DNA of 64,000 nucleotides from Bacteroides acidifaciens (lineage in GTDB: Bacteria; Bacteroidota; Bacteroidia; Bacteroidales; Bacteroidaceae), in assembly GCF_903181435.1 (NCBI RefSeq), contig NZ_CAEUHO010000001.1:186001-250000 (forward strand). Direction: 5' to 3'. Below the pieces are notes generated by a model. It was not told where the DNA came from. It saw only the letters and a program-made list of their open reading frames with translations, and did no database searches. Within the stretch, counting starts at the first letter, position 1; every line of letters starts with the position of its first letter. The translations under genes and the position numbers were made by a program. Shown here one piece after another: positions 54,630 to 63,698 of this stretch.

Positions 54630-54707
54630 TTCGTTACGTATTAACTCAATTTTGTGGGCAAAAATACGAAACTTTTCTCATATATCCCGTAATCTGTCTC
54701 TTTTTTG

Positions 54708-54715
54708 TATCTTTG
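54708..54715 (+). promoter_or_regulatory. Promoter -7 element of the MATE gene (TATCTTTG)
   Basis: Exact consensus 20 bases before the ATG at 54735, which rules out the upstream frame start at 54705. Confidence 0.65.
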
Positions 54716-54734
54716 CGTCCTCAAACTAATAGGT

Positions 54735-56087
54735 ATGACGGGACAAAAGACACCCACTGCGTTGGGAACAGAAAAGATTGGGAAGCTTTTAATGCAGTAT
54801 GCCATTCCGGCAATTATCGCCATGACGGCGTCTTCTCTATATAATATGGTGGATAGTATTTTCATCGGTCACGGGGTAGGGGCAATGGCTATCTCCGGAT
54901 TGGCGTTGACCTTTCCGCTGATGAATCTTGCTGCTGCTTTCGGCTCGCTGGTCGGTGTGGGGGCAGCTACATTGGTTTCGGTGAAACTGGGACAGAAAGA
55001 TTACGACACCGCACAACGGGTACTTGGCAATGTGCTGGTACTGAATATTATCATCGGACTTGCCTTTACTGTTGTCACATTGATGTTTCTAGATCCGATT
55101 CTATATTTCTTCGGGGGAAGTGACGCCACGGTAGGCTATGCCCGTGATTATATGGTCGTTATCTTATTGGGCAACGTTGTCACCCACCTTTATTTAGGGT
55201 TGAATGCCGTACTCCGTTCGGCGGGGTATCCGCAGAAGGCGATGTATGCCACGATTGCTACAGTGGTGATTAACACGATACTTGACCCTGTTTTTATCTA
55301 TGGCTTCGGCTGGGGAATACAGGGGGCGGCTATCGCTACCATTACTGCACAGGTCATCGCATTGGCATGGCAGTTCAAGCTATTCTCTAATAAAGAAGAA
55401 CTGTTGCACTTCCATAAAGGAATTTTCCGGTTGAAGAAGAAAATCGTAGTCGATTCTTTGGCTATCGGTATGGCGCCTTTCCTTATGAATCTGGCGGCTT
55501 GCTTTATCGTGATTCTGATAAATCAAGGCTTACAGCATCACGGCGGTGACTTGGCTATCGGAGCATTCGGTATTGTCAACCGACTGGTATTCCTTTTTGT
55601 CATGATTGTAATGGGGCTGAACCAAGGCATGCAGCCGATTGCCGGCTACAATTATGGAGCCAAGCAATATCCGCGCGTGACAAAAGTCTTGAAAATAACG
55701 ATTTATGCCGCTACTATCGTAACTACTGCCGGATTTTTGATGGGAATGTTGATTCCCAAATTGGCAGTTTCTATCTTTACTACGCATCAAGAACTGGTGG
55801 ATATTTCTGCCAAAGGATTGCGTATTGTAGTGATGTTCTTCCCTATTGTCGGTTTTCAGATGGTGACTTCCAATTTCTTCCAGAGCATCGGTATGGCAAG
55901 TAAGGCAATCTTTCTTTCGATATCCCGTCAGGTTCTTATCCTGATTCCCTGTCTGTTGATTCTTCCTCGTTATTATGGGCAATTAGGAGTCTGGATAAGT
56001 ATGCCGATTTCCGACCTGACAGCCAGTCTGATAGCGGGAACAATGCTTTGGTGGCAGTTCCGCCAATTCCAGAAGAAGCCTGTCTGA
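54735..56087 (+). CDS. MATE-family efflux transporter
   Basis: A 450-residue, 12-helix cation-coupled exporter. The start at 54735 (MTGQKTPTALGTEKIGKLL) is fixed by the promoter just upstream. Typical MATE sequences include NMVDSIFIGHGVGAMAISGLA, LGGKDYDTAQ-like KLGQKDYDTAQRVLGN, NAVLRSAGYPQKAMYATI and MGLNQGMQPIAGYNYGA. It would expel drugs or organic cations; the substrate is unknown. Confidence 0.92.
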   Translation: MTGQKTPTALGTEKIGKLLMQYAIPAIIAMTASSLYNMVDSIFIGHGVGAMAISGLALTFPLMNLAAAFGSLVGVGAATLVSVKLGQKDYDTAQRVLGNVLVLNIIIGLAFTVVTLMFLDPILYFFGGSDATVGYARDYMVVILLGNVVTHLYLGLNAVLRSAGYPQKAMYATIATVVINTILDPVFIYGFGWGIQGAAIATITAQVIALAWQFKLFSNKEELLHFHKGIFRLKKKIVVDSLAIGMAPFLMNLAACFIVILINQGLQHHGGDLAIGAFGIVNRLVFLFVMIVMGLNQGMQPIAGYNYGAKQYPRVTKVLKITIYAATIVTTAGFLMGMLIPKLAVSIFTTHQELVDISAKGLRIVVMFFPIVGFQMVTSNFFQSIGMASKAIFLSISRQVLILIPCLLILPRYYGQLGVWISMPISDLTASLIAGTMLWWQFRQFQKKPV

Positions 56088-56395
56088 CGACCGGTTTGCT
56101 GCACCAGGCTTTAATGAATACTAAGAGACGTAGACAAACAGAACAGAGTGCTAGATAAATTACTGTTTTAAAGTAAAGAGTTATGTTTGCCGTCTTCTAT
56201 GTCTGCAATAATGTTATTTATAGTGGCTAATAGAGGTGGAATCTTCTTCTGTAAGATTGTCTATTTGCCTCACAGTTTCTCCTATTATTTGAAGGCACAT
56301 GCAAGTAGAATTATTAGGCATTGCGCCTTCCGTTTGCTTTGCGATAAATAAATGTGGAGATGTCCATACTGCCGAAATCTATATGTAGAAGAACT
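56088..56395. other. Gap between convergent genes, with traces of a decayed reading frame
   Basis: No intact gene. On the minus strand, reading down from the end of btuD, coding-like segments appear in three frames: MDISTFIYRKANGRRNA, then NNSTCMCLQIIGETVRQIDN, then LATINNIIADIEDGKHNSLL ending at 56168. They are joined by frameshifts and look like a pseudogene. Confidence 0.35.
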
Positions 56396-57151
56396 TCATT
56401 TGATGCGCACTCTCATCTCCTGAGCATCGAATGTCACCGATTCATTGTGGAAAAGCCTTTCTATATGTCCGCTGGTTATCATTTCCGAAGTAGGTAAAGT
56501 GTACATATGCGGGTTATCTATCAGCATGATAGAGTCGCAAAGCGACAATGCGATGTCAAGGTCATGTGTGGAGAACAAGATACATTTGCCTTCTTCTTGT
56601 GCCAGCTTTTTCAGTAGCAGGCAGAGTTCATAGCGATTGGGTAAGTCAAGGAAGGCAGTCGGTTCGTCGAGCAGGATAACTGGGGTGTCCTGCGCAAGTG
56701 CACGGGCAATCATGATTCTCTGGCATTCGCCGTCAGACATCTTGTCCATTGTCTTTTCTGCATAACCAGACATGCCGACCAACTGCAGAGCATTATCCAC
56801 AATTTTCTGGTCTTCCGGTTGAAGCTGACCAAGCCAGTTTGTGTAGGGAGCGCGCCCCAACGCTACCACATCCTTACAGCGAAGATTGGCGATGCGTACT
56901 TTGTCGGTGGTTACGAAACTAATGCTCAGAGCTAATTTTTCCGGTTTCAGTGAAGCAATGTCTTTTCCTTGCAGATTGATTTCTCCCGACTGAGGACTTT
57001 CCAGTCCCATTATGGCACGCAAGAGAGTACTTTTTCCTGTTCCGTTGCGTCCTAGCAGTGCAACGAGTTGTCCGCCTGTGATTTGGGCGTTTACCGTTTT
57101 CAACAGCGTGCGCTGTCCGTATCCTAGTGTCAGTTTCTTAAGCTCAATCAT
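56396..57151 (-). CDS. btuD: Vitamin B12 ABC transporter, ATP-binding protein
   Basis: A 251-residue ABC ATPase of the FecE/BtuD type. Walker A ALLGRNGTGKSTLLRAI, signature MSDGECQRIMIARALAQ and Walker B VILLDEPTAFLD are all intact. It powers import through BtuC. Overlaps the permease by four bases. The B12 assignment rests on the divergent riboswitch-controlled btuB and btuG; an iron-siderophore role is possible in principle. Confidence 0.88.
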   Translation of the reverse strand: MIELKKLTLGYGQRTLLKTVNAQITGGQLVALLGRNGTGKSTLLRAIMGLESPQSGEINLQGKDIASLKPEKLALSISFVTTDKVRIANLRCKDVVALGRAPYTNWLGQLQPEDQKIVDNALQLVGMSGYAEKTMDKMSDGECQRIMIARALAQDTPVILLDEPTAFLDLPNRYELCLLLKKLAQEEGKCILFSTHDLDIALSLCDSIMLIDNPHMYTLPTSEMITSGHIERLFHNESVTFDAQEMRVRIK

Positions 57152-58164
57152 TTGGTTACATGCAAGTTTTTAGCTATTACCCATAAAATGACCGGTACAC
57201 CGAGTAAAGCGGTGATACAGTTCACCGGAAGCAGGAATTTTTTGGCGATGATGTCGCAGAGAAGCATGCTGATAAGTCCCGTCAGCATAGTGCCGGGGAC
57301 AAGTATCCGGTGGTCGGCGTTGTTGAACAGCAACCGTGTGACGTGCGGCACTGCCAGCCCGATAAAACCTACCGGACCGCAGAATGCGGTCACCGTTCCT
57401 GTCAGCAGCGCGGTGGAGATGAAGATGAGAGTACGTGAACGCTTGATGTTCATTCCCATTGTCCGTGCATAGTTTTCTCCAAGAAGCAACAGGTTCAACG
57501 GTTTGATGCAGACTATGGAAATGAGCAGTCCCAGGCATAACATAGGCGTCATGATTCCCAATTGGGTAGTGGTGATGTGGCCGAGAGAACCCATTGACCA
57601 GAGCGTAAACATTTTCAATTGTTCGGCAGAACTCAGATATTGCAGTATCTGAATAATGGCGCCAGCCACATAACCTATCATGACCCCCATAATCAATACA
57701 CCGAGGATATTTTTTACTTTTCGGCTGATGACGGCTACTCCCAGTAAAATGACAGCCGTTCCTATCCAGCCGGAACCGACGATGCCCAATGACTGGAGTA
57801 GTGGAAATTCAGACCAGCCGAGCAGTGGAGCTCCCAATATAAACAAGGCAACCCCTAATCCTGCACCGGAACTTACTCCCAGCAAATAGGGGTCTGCCAA
57901 TGGGTTTTGGAAAACTGTCTGCATCTGCAAACCGCTTACAGAGAGTGCCACACCTATCAGTGCCGCCACTATTACCCGTATGAACCGGATAGAAAGAAGA
58001 ATGTTGCGTGTCATTTCATCACATTCACCCCCGGTGAGCACGGCACATACCTTAGAGACAGGGATATACGTGTCTCCGGTTGCCATATCTATGACTAGCA
58101 ATAATAGGGCGGTTATGCTTAGCGCGATAAATAAAAGTGCAGTATGTTTGCGGGGTTGTTTCAT
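57148..58164 (-). CDS. btuC: Vitamin B12 ABC transporter, permease (FecCD family)
   Basis: A 338-residue permease from the ATG at 58164 (MKQPRKHTALLFIALS). It has about ten membrane helices and the FecCD pattern: QTVFQNPLADPYLLGVSSGAGLG, a central GGYVAGAIIQ-type helix, and GPVGFIGLAVPHVTRLLF. The ATG at 58164 overlaps the btuF stop by four bases, and the longer frame starting at 58269 is not used. Confidence 0.9.
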   Translation of the reverse strand: MKQPRKHTALLFIALSITALLLLVIDMATGDTYIPVSKVCAVLTGGECDEMTRNILLSIRFIRVIVAALIGVALSVSGLQMQTVFQNPLADPYLLGVSSGAGLGVALFILGAPLLGWSEFPLLQSLGIVGSGWIGTAVILLGVAVISRKVKNILGVLIMGVMIGYVAGAIIQILQYLSSAEQLKMFTLWSMGSLGHITTTQLGIMTPMLCLGLLISIVCIKPLNLLLLGENYARTMGMNIKRSRTLIFISTALLTGTVTAFCGPVGFIGLAVPHVTRLLFNNADHRILVPGTMLTGLISMLLCDIIAKKFLLPVNCITALLGVPVILWVIAKNLHVTK

Positions 58165-59294
58165 TCCAGACGCCTGTAATAATAAAGTGAATCGGAAACA
58201 AGCTCCGGATGAAAAATATGAATCAAGTCGCGTAACACAACGTCGGGACGGACAACTGCCGATTCCCAATAATCGTTTCCGCCTGTCGGTGTCAACCGTA
58301 AGTTGTTGTTATAAACAGTCTTTTCGTTCACGGCTTTTGCGTCTGCGAATTTAGGGTTGACAGCTTTCAGCTCATCAAGCGTAGTCGCTGAACCGACATT
58401 TATCCAATAATCGGCTTTTTGTATCAGTCCATAGGCTGTTTCCAGTCCGATTGGGGTTGAACTGTTAGAACTGTTTTCTTTATAAATGTACTCTGCGCCT
58501 GCATCGGCAATCAGTCGTGTCATATAACTTTGGGTGGAAGGCATTACCCAACTGTCGTTCCACGGAGTGTTGAACATAACGGTAGGGCGCTGGCTGACGG
58601 AATCCGTGAGGGCTTTCAGTGCATAATACCGTTGGGGGATTTCCCGGAATATTTCTATTCCCTTTTCCCGCTTGTCTGTCAGTTCGGAAAGGACAATCAT
58701 CCATTCGGCCTTGCCGAGCGGTGATTCTTCCAGATATTCACCCATATATAAATAAGGTATGGAAAGTTCTTTCAACTTGTCTGTTACAGCGGTTTGGGCG
58801 TCACCTATGCCATAGAGCAAAACTACGTCGGGTTTTAATCCAATCAGCAGTTCGTAGTTCATTTCAGGACCCATATCCTTGATTGAATCTTTGTGGGCAA
58901 GGATGTAGGGATTGGCGATATAATCAATGCCCGAAACTCCGACAATCCGGTTGATTTCTCCTAGTTCATCGAGCATGGCGATGTAGGAAGAAGACATGCA
59001 TACAATTTGTTTGGCTCCGGCAGGGATGATGGGACCGTTGAATCCGGCAGGCGCTTGCTCACCGTTGCGTGTAACAAAATAGGACATTGTTACATCGTTG
59101 GCGCCTTGCCACGGGTTGGTAATCTGTATAAGTGTGCTGGTGGCGTTCTCGGCACCCAGAATTTTAAATCCCGAAGCGTATTCAGGGGTATATACATCTT
59201 GGTTGAATGCTTCCAGAGATGTCTTATTACGGGTGATACAGCTTGCCAAAAAGAGCAGGCAAAGTAACGTGATAGTCAGAGCAGGAGATTTCAC
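58161..59294 (-). CDS. btuF: Vitamin B12 ABC transporter, substrate-binding lipoprotein
   Basis: A 377-residue periplasmic-binding protein of the helical-backbone class. The start is GTG at 59294, with signal peptide and lipobox ASC (Cys19). Binding-protein features: ICMSSSYIAMLDELGEINRIVGVSG, LIGLKPDVVLLYG and a C-terminal PDVVLRDLIHIFHP. In a three-gene operon btuF-btuC-btuD with four-base overlaps. The promoter TATCTTTG (59345-59352, minus) is about 50 bases upstream. Confidence 0.88.
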   Translation of the reverse strand: MKSPALTITLLCLLFLASCITRNKTSLEAFNQDVYTPEYASGFKILGAENATSTLIQITNPWQGANDVTMSYFVTRNGEQAPAGFNGPIIPAGAKQIVCMSSSYIAMLDELGEINRIVGVSGIDYIANPYILAHKDSIKDMGPEMNYELLIGLKPDVVLLYGIGDAQTAVTDKLKELSIPYLYMGEYLEESPLGKAEWMIVLSELTDKREKGIEIFREIPQRYYALKALTDSVSQRPTVMFNTPWNDSWVMPSTQSYMTRLIADAGAEYIYKENSSNSSTPIGLETAYGLIQKADYWINVGSATTLDELKAVNPKFADAKAVNEKTVYNNNLRLTPTGGNDYWESAVVRPDVVLRDLIHIFHPELVSDSLYYYRRLE

Positions 59295-59344
59295 TTTTAT
59301 AAGATGTTTAATTAGAAAAAATAATAGTGGGTCCTTTCGAACGG

Positions 59345-59423
59345 CAAAGATAGGACTTATTATTAGTTTGTTTTTATTTTAGTTGGATTTTTCTTCCGAT
59401 TTGTTTCTATTTGTGTATCTTTG
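59345..59423. promoter_or_regulatory. Divergent promoters for btuFCD and the btuB riboswitch
   Basis: CAAAGATA (59345-59352) reads TATCTTTG on the minus strand for btuF; TATCTTTG at 59416-59423 on the plus strand starts the riboswitch leader about 6-8 bases later. Confidence 0.65.
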
Positions 59424-59435
59424 TCCCTAGAAATT

Positions 59436-59620
59436 TTGGTGTCACTTTTCCGATTCTACGGAAAGAGTGGTGAAAAGGGAATCAGGTGTAAATCCTGAAC
59501 AGACCCGCTGCTGTAAGCTCCGCCAAAAGTTTTCCTACAATACTCAAATCCACTGTTCCGCTTTGGAGGAATGGGAAGGGCGTTAGGAAAATGGAGTAAG
59601 TCAGAAGACCTGCCAAAGTT
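59436..59620 (+). promoter_or_regulatory. Cobalamin riboswitch controlling btuB
   Basis: The leader between the promoter and btuB holds the conserved cobalamin core: GGTGTCAC near 59438-59445, GGGAATCAGGTG and AATCCTGAACAGACCCGCTGCTGTAAG at 59478-59516, and AGTCAGAAGACCTGCC at 59599-59614. B12 binding should reduce translation or transcription of btuB and btuG. No separate riboswitch is seen for btuFCD. Confidence 0.92.
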
Positions 59621-59826
59621 GAATTCTTGAAACTTTCCGGGATTAGAGTTTGAAGAGTGCAGTTTATAGCAATCACATAGTACTTGTTTTTGTGCGACGT
59701 ACAAAGTGCGCAGTGTCTGTTTGTGCAGGACGCTGACTTATGCTCTTTTTGAAGGGGAGCAGACTGCCCTTTTCTGTCTTTGTATATTCCTGGAAGTTTA
59801 TAATTGAAAGAAAATAAACAGACGAG

Positions 59827-61884
59827 ATGACAAGAGGAATGATTCGAAAAATTCTATGGACAGTAGGTTGTTTGGGACTTCCGGCGTTGCTGGGAGCTCA
59901 AAGTCGTTTGGATAGTTTGCAACACTTGGATGAGGTAGTGGTCACGGCGAAGCCGTATAAAGAAGTAATCCCTGCCCAACGGCTGAACGGGCTGCAACTG
60001 GAACGACTGAATACGCATAATGTAGCTGATGCTTTGCGCTACTTTTCCGGCGTGCAAATCAAGGATTACGGTGGTATGGGCGGATTGAAGACGATAGATG
60101 TCCGTAATATGGGTTCTCACCATGTCGGTGTGTTTTATGACGGCATTCAGATTGGAAACGCACAAAACGGAGTGGTTGATTTGGGGCGTTTTTCGCTGGA
60201 TGATTTGGAAGAATTATCTCTTTATAACGGACAAAAAAGTGAGATATTCCAGTCCGCCAAAGACTTTGCTTCGGCTTCGGCTGTATATATGAAAGCTCGG
60301 AAACCGAAGTTTGAAACAGGAAAGAAAACGAATCTGCTGGTGCGCTATAAGGCAGGAAGTATCCAGTTGATTAATCCTTCCATCCGGTTGGAACATAAAC
60401 TGAACGATTACCTTAGCTTGAGTCTGAGCGGTGAATATACGAAATCCGACGGGCAATATAAGTTCCGTTACAGACGTTTGAATCAGGAGGGTAAAGTGGC
60501 TTATGATACGACAGCTACCCGATGGAACAGTGATATTGAGGCTTATCGTATCGAAGCCGGTGTATATGGCATTATTCATAACGGCTATTGGCAGGCTAAA
60601 CTGTATTATTATGATTCGGACAGAGGACTGCCCGGAGCTATCGTGAAAAATGTATGGCAGAATGGAGAACGGCAGGGGGATAAGAATTTCTTTGCCCAAG
60701 CTACATTTGTGAAAGATGTCACCCCGAAATATAAGTTGCAACTGAACGGGAAGTTTGCCTATGACTATACACATTATCTTTCAAGGGATACAGTGCAGTT
60801 TCTGCAAGAGAGTGTGACAAAAAAGATGCAGTTCGATAATACCTATTATCAGCAGGACTGGTATTTGTCGGTGGTGAATATGTATAGCATTCTGCCTGTA
60901 TGGGATGTGTCTTTGTCTGTCGATTTTCAATATAATAAGTTGAATGCCGTCATGCGTGGAGTAGGGACTCCTTTCACGTTCCCGCAACGCTATACAACTT
61001 GGGCGGCACTGGCTACGGCGTTGAATCTGGGAAAATGGAAATTACAGGCTGATGTGTTGGGGACATTCGTTATCGAGAAAGTTCGTAATAATGTGCAAGC
61101 CCCTGACAAATCGGAACTTTCTCCGGCATTTATCGTCGGGTATAAACCTTTCCACAACCATGATTTTAATTTGCGTGCTTTCTATAAGCGTATCTTCCGT
61201 TTGCCTACTTTTAATGACCTTTATTATGCGCAAATAGGCTTTAGTCAGTTGAATCCGGAATTTACCGACCAATTTAATATTGGTGGAAGTTATCAAAAGA
61301 CATTCAAAAAAGGATTTATTGACCGGATTTCTGTACAGGCTGATATTTACTATGCCGCGATTACAGATAAGATTATTGCTGCGCCTACCGGGAGCAGTTT
61401 TCGCTGGATGATGACAAATATGGGAAAAGTGGAGAGTAAGGGGCTAGATGTTTCGGCGGCTGTATTCGGTCATGCAGGACCGGTAAGGATGAATACCAAT
61501 CTTTCTTATTCTTTCGCGAAAGCGCAGGATTTTACAAAAATCAACGGGAAGAAACTGTCTTCGTATGGCGACCAGATTCCTTATACTCCCTGGCATAGCG
61601 GCTCGGTGATTGCGGGAGTAGAATATGGTACGTGGACGTTGAATTACAGTTTTATTTATGTAGGTGAGCGTTATAACGGGGCTGTGAATAATATTCCGCG
61701 TAACTATGTGGAACCGTGGTACACACATGATTTTTCCTTGCAAAAGGAGTTTCGGATTCGTAGTCGTTATCTGTTGAAGGCCTCGATAGAGATGAACAAT
61801 GCGCTGAACCAATATTACGATGTGGTACTCAATTATCCGATGCCGGGGCGGAATTTCCGGTTTATTGTTAGTCTTAGCTTATGA
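59827..61884 (+). CDS. btuB: TonB-dependent vitamin B12 outer-membrane receptor
   Basis: A 685-residue receptor. A signal peptide (MTRGMIRKILWTVGCLGLPALLGAQ) precedes a TonB box-like LDEVVVTAKP at about 36-45, the plug (ALRYFSGVQIKDYGGMGGLKTIDVRNMGSHHVGVFYDGIQIG) and a 22-strand barrel ending in ...NFRFIVSLSL. It imports cobamides with TonB energy. It follows a cobalamin riboswitch and overlaps btuG by four bases, the arrangement of B. thetaiotaomicron btuB-btuG pairs. Confidence 0.92.
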   Translation: MTRGMIRKILWTVGCLGLPALLGAQSRLDSLQHLDEVVVTAKPYKEVIPAQRLNGLQLERLNTHNVADALRYFSGVQIKDYGGMGGLKTIDVRNMGSHHVGVFYDGIQIGNAQNGVVDLGRFSLDDLEELSLYNGQKSEIFQSAKDFASASAVYMKARKPKFETGKKTNLLVRYKAGSIQLINPSIRLEHKLNDYLSLSLSGEYTKSDGQYKFRYRRLNQEGKVAYDTTATRWNSDIEAYRIEAGVYGIIHNGYWQAKLYYYDSDRGLPGAIVKNVWQNGERQGDKNFFAQATFVKDVTPKYKLQLNGKFAYDYTHYLSRDTVQFLQESVTKKMQFDNTYYQQDWYLSVVNMYSILPVWDVSLSVDFQYNKLNAVMRGVGTPFTFPQRYTTWAALATALNLGKWKLQADVLGTFVIEKVRNNVQAPDKSELSPAFIVGYKPFHNHDFNLRAFYKRIFRLPTFNDLYYAQIGFSQLNPEFTDQFNIGGSYQKTFKKGFIDRISVQADIYYAAITDKIIAAPTGSSFRWMMTNMGKVESKGLDVSAAVFGHAGPVRMNTNLSYSFAKAQDFTKINGKKLSSYGDQIPYTPWHSGSVIAGVEYGTWTLNYSFIYVGERYNGAVNNIPRNYVEPWYTHDFSLQKEFRIRSRYLLKASIEMNNALNQYYDVVLNYPMPGRNFRFIVSLSL

Positions 61885-63029
61885 AAAAAATACATTTTAT
61901 ATATCTGCTGATACTTTTTATGAGTTTGTCGGCTTGTCGGGAGGATGAACAGATTTTCCTTTCGGACAGTGTGCAAGTGGCGCTTCCTATGGTAGGAACC
62001 CGTATTAAAGGGTTTTATCAACTCAACGAGGGAAATATGGGAATGAACCGTGCTTCACTTGATTATTTTGATTATACGACAGGGCATTATACCCGTGATA
62101 TTTTTTCCGAACGTAACCCGGAGATTGTAAAAGAGTTGGGAGATGTGGGAAATGACATTAAAGTATATGGACAGAAAGTATATGCGGTAATTAATGTTTC
62201 CAATCTGATCGTTGTGTTTGATGTGCGTACTGCGCGTATAATCAAGGAGATAGAGGTTCCTAATTGCCGTTATTTGGCATTTTGGAAGGATAAGGCGTAT
62301 ATCAGTTCCTATGCTGGTCCTGTGCAGATTGATCCGAATGCGGAAGTCGGGTTTGTAGCGGAAATAGATACGGCTAGCTTGGAAGTGACCCGAAAAGTGC
62401 CGGTAGGATATCAGCCGGAAGAAATGGTTGTGTATAATAAGAAACTGTATGTGGCTAATTCGGGAGGATACCGTGCACCGAATTATGACCGGACGGTGTC
62501 TGTGGTTGATTTGGAAACATTTAAAGAAAAAAAGAAAATAGATGTGGCTATCAATCTGTATCGGATGGCGATTGATGAACGTGGAGATATTTATGTGAGT
62601 TCGCGTGGAGATTATAAGAATACTCCTTCTAATCTGTATGTGATAGATAGTACGACCGATGAAGTGAAGCAATGTTTGGATATTCCGGTGGGAGGAATGT
62701 GTATAGACGGCGATAAGCTTTATTATTATAGTGTGGCTTATAACATGACATCGGGCAGAAATAAGGTAACATATGGAATCTTGGATACCCGGACTAAGAG
62801 ACAAATAACGGATCGGATTATTACCGACGGCACTGATAAGGATATTATGATACCTTATGGCATTGCCGTTAACCCTGAAACTAAAGAGATATTTATGTCG
62901 GATGCCCAAAATTACGTGGTGATCGGCTTCGTCTATTGTTTCTCACCCGAAGGAAAGTTGAAATGGAAAACAGAAGGGGGGAATATCCCCGGGCATTTTG
63001 CTTTTATAACAGAAGGATTGGTGAAATGA
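61881..63029 (+). CDS. btuG: BtuG-type surface B12-binding beta-propeller lipoprotein
   Basis: A 382-residue lipoprotein (lipobox SAC, Cys19) with a YVTN/YncE-like beta-propeller: repeated blocks such as KVYAVINVSNLIVVFDVRTARIIKEIEVP, GFVAEIDTASLEVTRKVPVG, RTVSVVDLETFKEKKKID, and PSNLYVIDSTTDEVKQCLDIP. Gene position right behind btuB under the riboswitch matches BtuG, known to bind cobamides with extreme affinity at the cell surface and to pass them to BtuB. Sequence shows the fold and context; the B12 affinity is inferred from known members. Confidence 0.88.
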   Translation: MKKIHFIYLLILFMSLSACREDEQIFLSDSVQVALPMVGTRIKGFYQLNEGNMGMNRASLDYFDYTTGHYTRDIFSERNPEIVKELGDVGNDIKVYGQKVYAVINVSNLIVVFDVRTARIIKEIEVPNCRYLAFWKDKAYISSYAGPVQIDPNAEVGFVAEIDTASLEVTRKVPVGYQPEEMVVYNKKLYVANSGGYRAPNYDRTVSVVDLETFKEKKKIDVAINLYRMAIDERGDIYVSSRGDYKNTPSNLYVIDSTTDEVKQCLDIPVGGMCIDGDKLYYYSVAYNMTSGRNKVTYGILDTRTKRQITDRIITDGTDKDIMIPYGIAVNPETKEIFMSDAQNYVVIGFVYCFSPEGKLKWKTEGGNIPGHFAFITEGLVK

Positions 63030-63282
63030 ATAGAAACATATTTAATACTTTATTTATATGGAATCAATAGTTCGTTAAATTTTGAATTAACATAAAAGTA
63101 GGTCAAGACCTATCAAAACATAAATTTAAAGTTTCCGCGGAATTGAGCAATAAGAATCAACAACTAGAATTTTATTAAGAGTTCTTGTATTTTCTTTTCT
63201 CTATAATGGATTCTTAGTTTCCATTAGTTTTCGTGTATATAAATGTTTTATTATAAATTTAAAATTAATTAAGGAGAGAAAA
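63030..63282. other. AT-rich gap
   Basis: No gene or clear hairpin seen. GC content falls sharply here and stays low to the window end. Confidence 0.4.
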
Positions 63283-63687
63283 ATGAAAAGATTTTTTTTA
63301 TTATTTATCATGGCGTGTTCACTATTTGTTTCTTGTTCTAAAGAATCTCCGGAAGAAGATGTTGGGAATTTCAATGACTTGTCACGGACATTATGGGAAG
63401 GGAAAATAATACTTGCTGGTGTGGAAAGTTCTATTGTTATTTCTTTTGATTCAGGAATTGAGGGATATTGTTTTTTTAATTCGTCAAAGGATGAATCTTG
63501 TTTGTTTGAATATTCAATGATGGACAAGGAGGTAAGATTCTATAATGTATATGGTGACAGTGATAAATTAGTTATCAATGGATTATGGCATTTTCTGATA
63601 TTGGAGAAAAATAAAATAAAGTTAATAAAAATTGATTCAGAAGAAGAACGCAACTATATAACTCTAACAAGAATCATTAATAATTAA
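63283..63687 (+). CDS. Hypothetical lipoprotein, 134 residues
   Basis: Signal peptide RFFLLFIMACSLFVSC with lipobox VSC. The short beta-rich mature part (DLSRTLWEGKIILAGVESSIVISFDSGIEGY) reads like a small Bacteroides lipocalin-type or DUF lipoprotein, and ends YITLTRIINN. Very AT-rich. It lies 11 bases upstream of the next lipoprotein gene, so the two may be one operon. Confidence 0.65.
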   Translation: MKRFFLLFIMACSLFVSCSKESPEEDVGNFNDLSRTLWEGKIILAGVESSIVISFDSGIEGYCFFNSSKDESCLFEYSMMDKEVRFYNVYGDSDKLVINGLWHFLILEKNKIKLIKIDSEEERNYITLTRIINN

Positions 63688-63698
63688 AAGATACCATT

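Noticed and set aside
54705..54734. Upstream start of the MATE gene
   Set aside because: The -7 promoter element TATCTTTG lies inside this stretch, so translation must begin at 54735.
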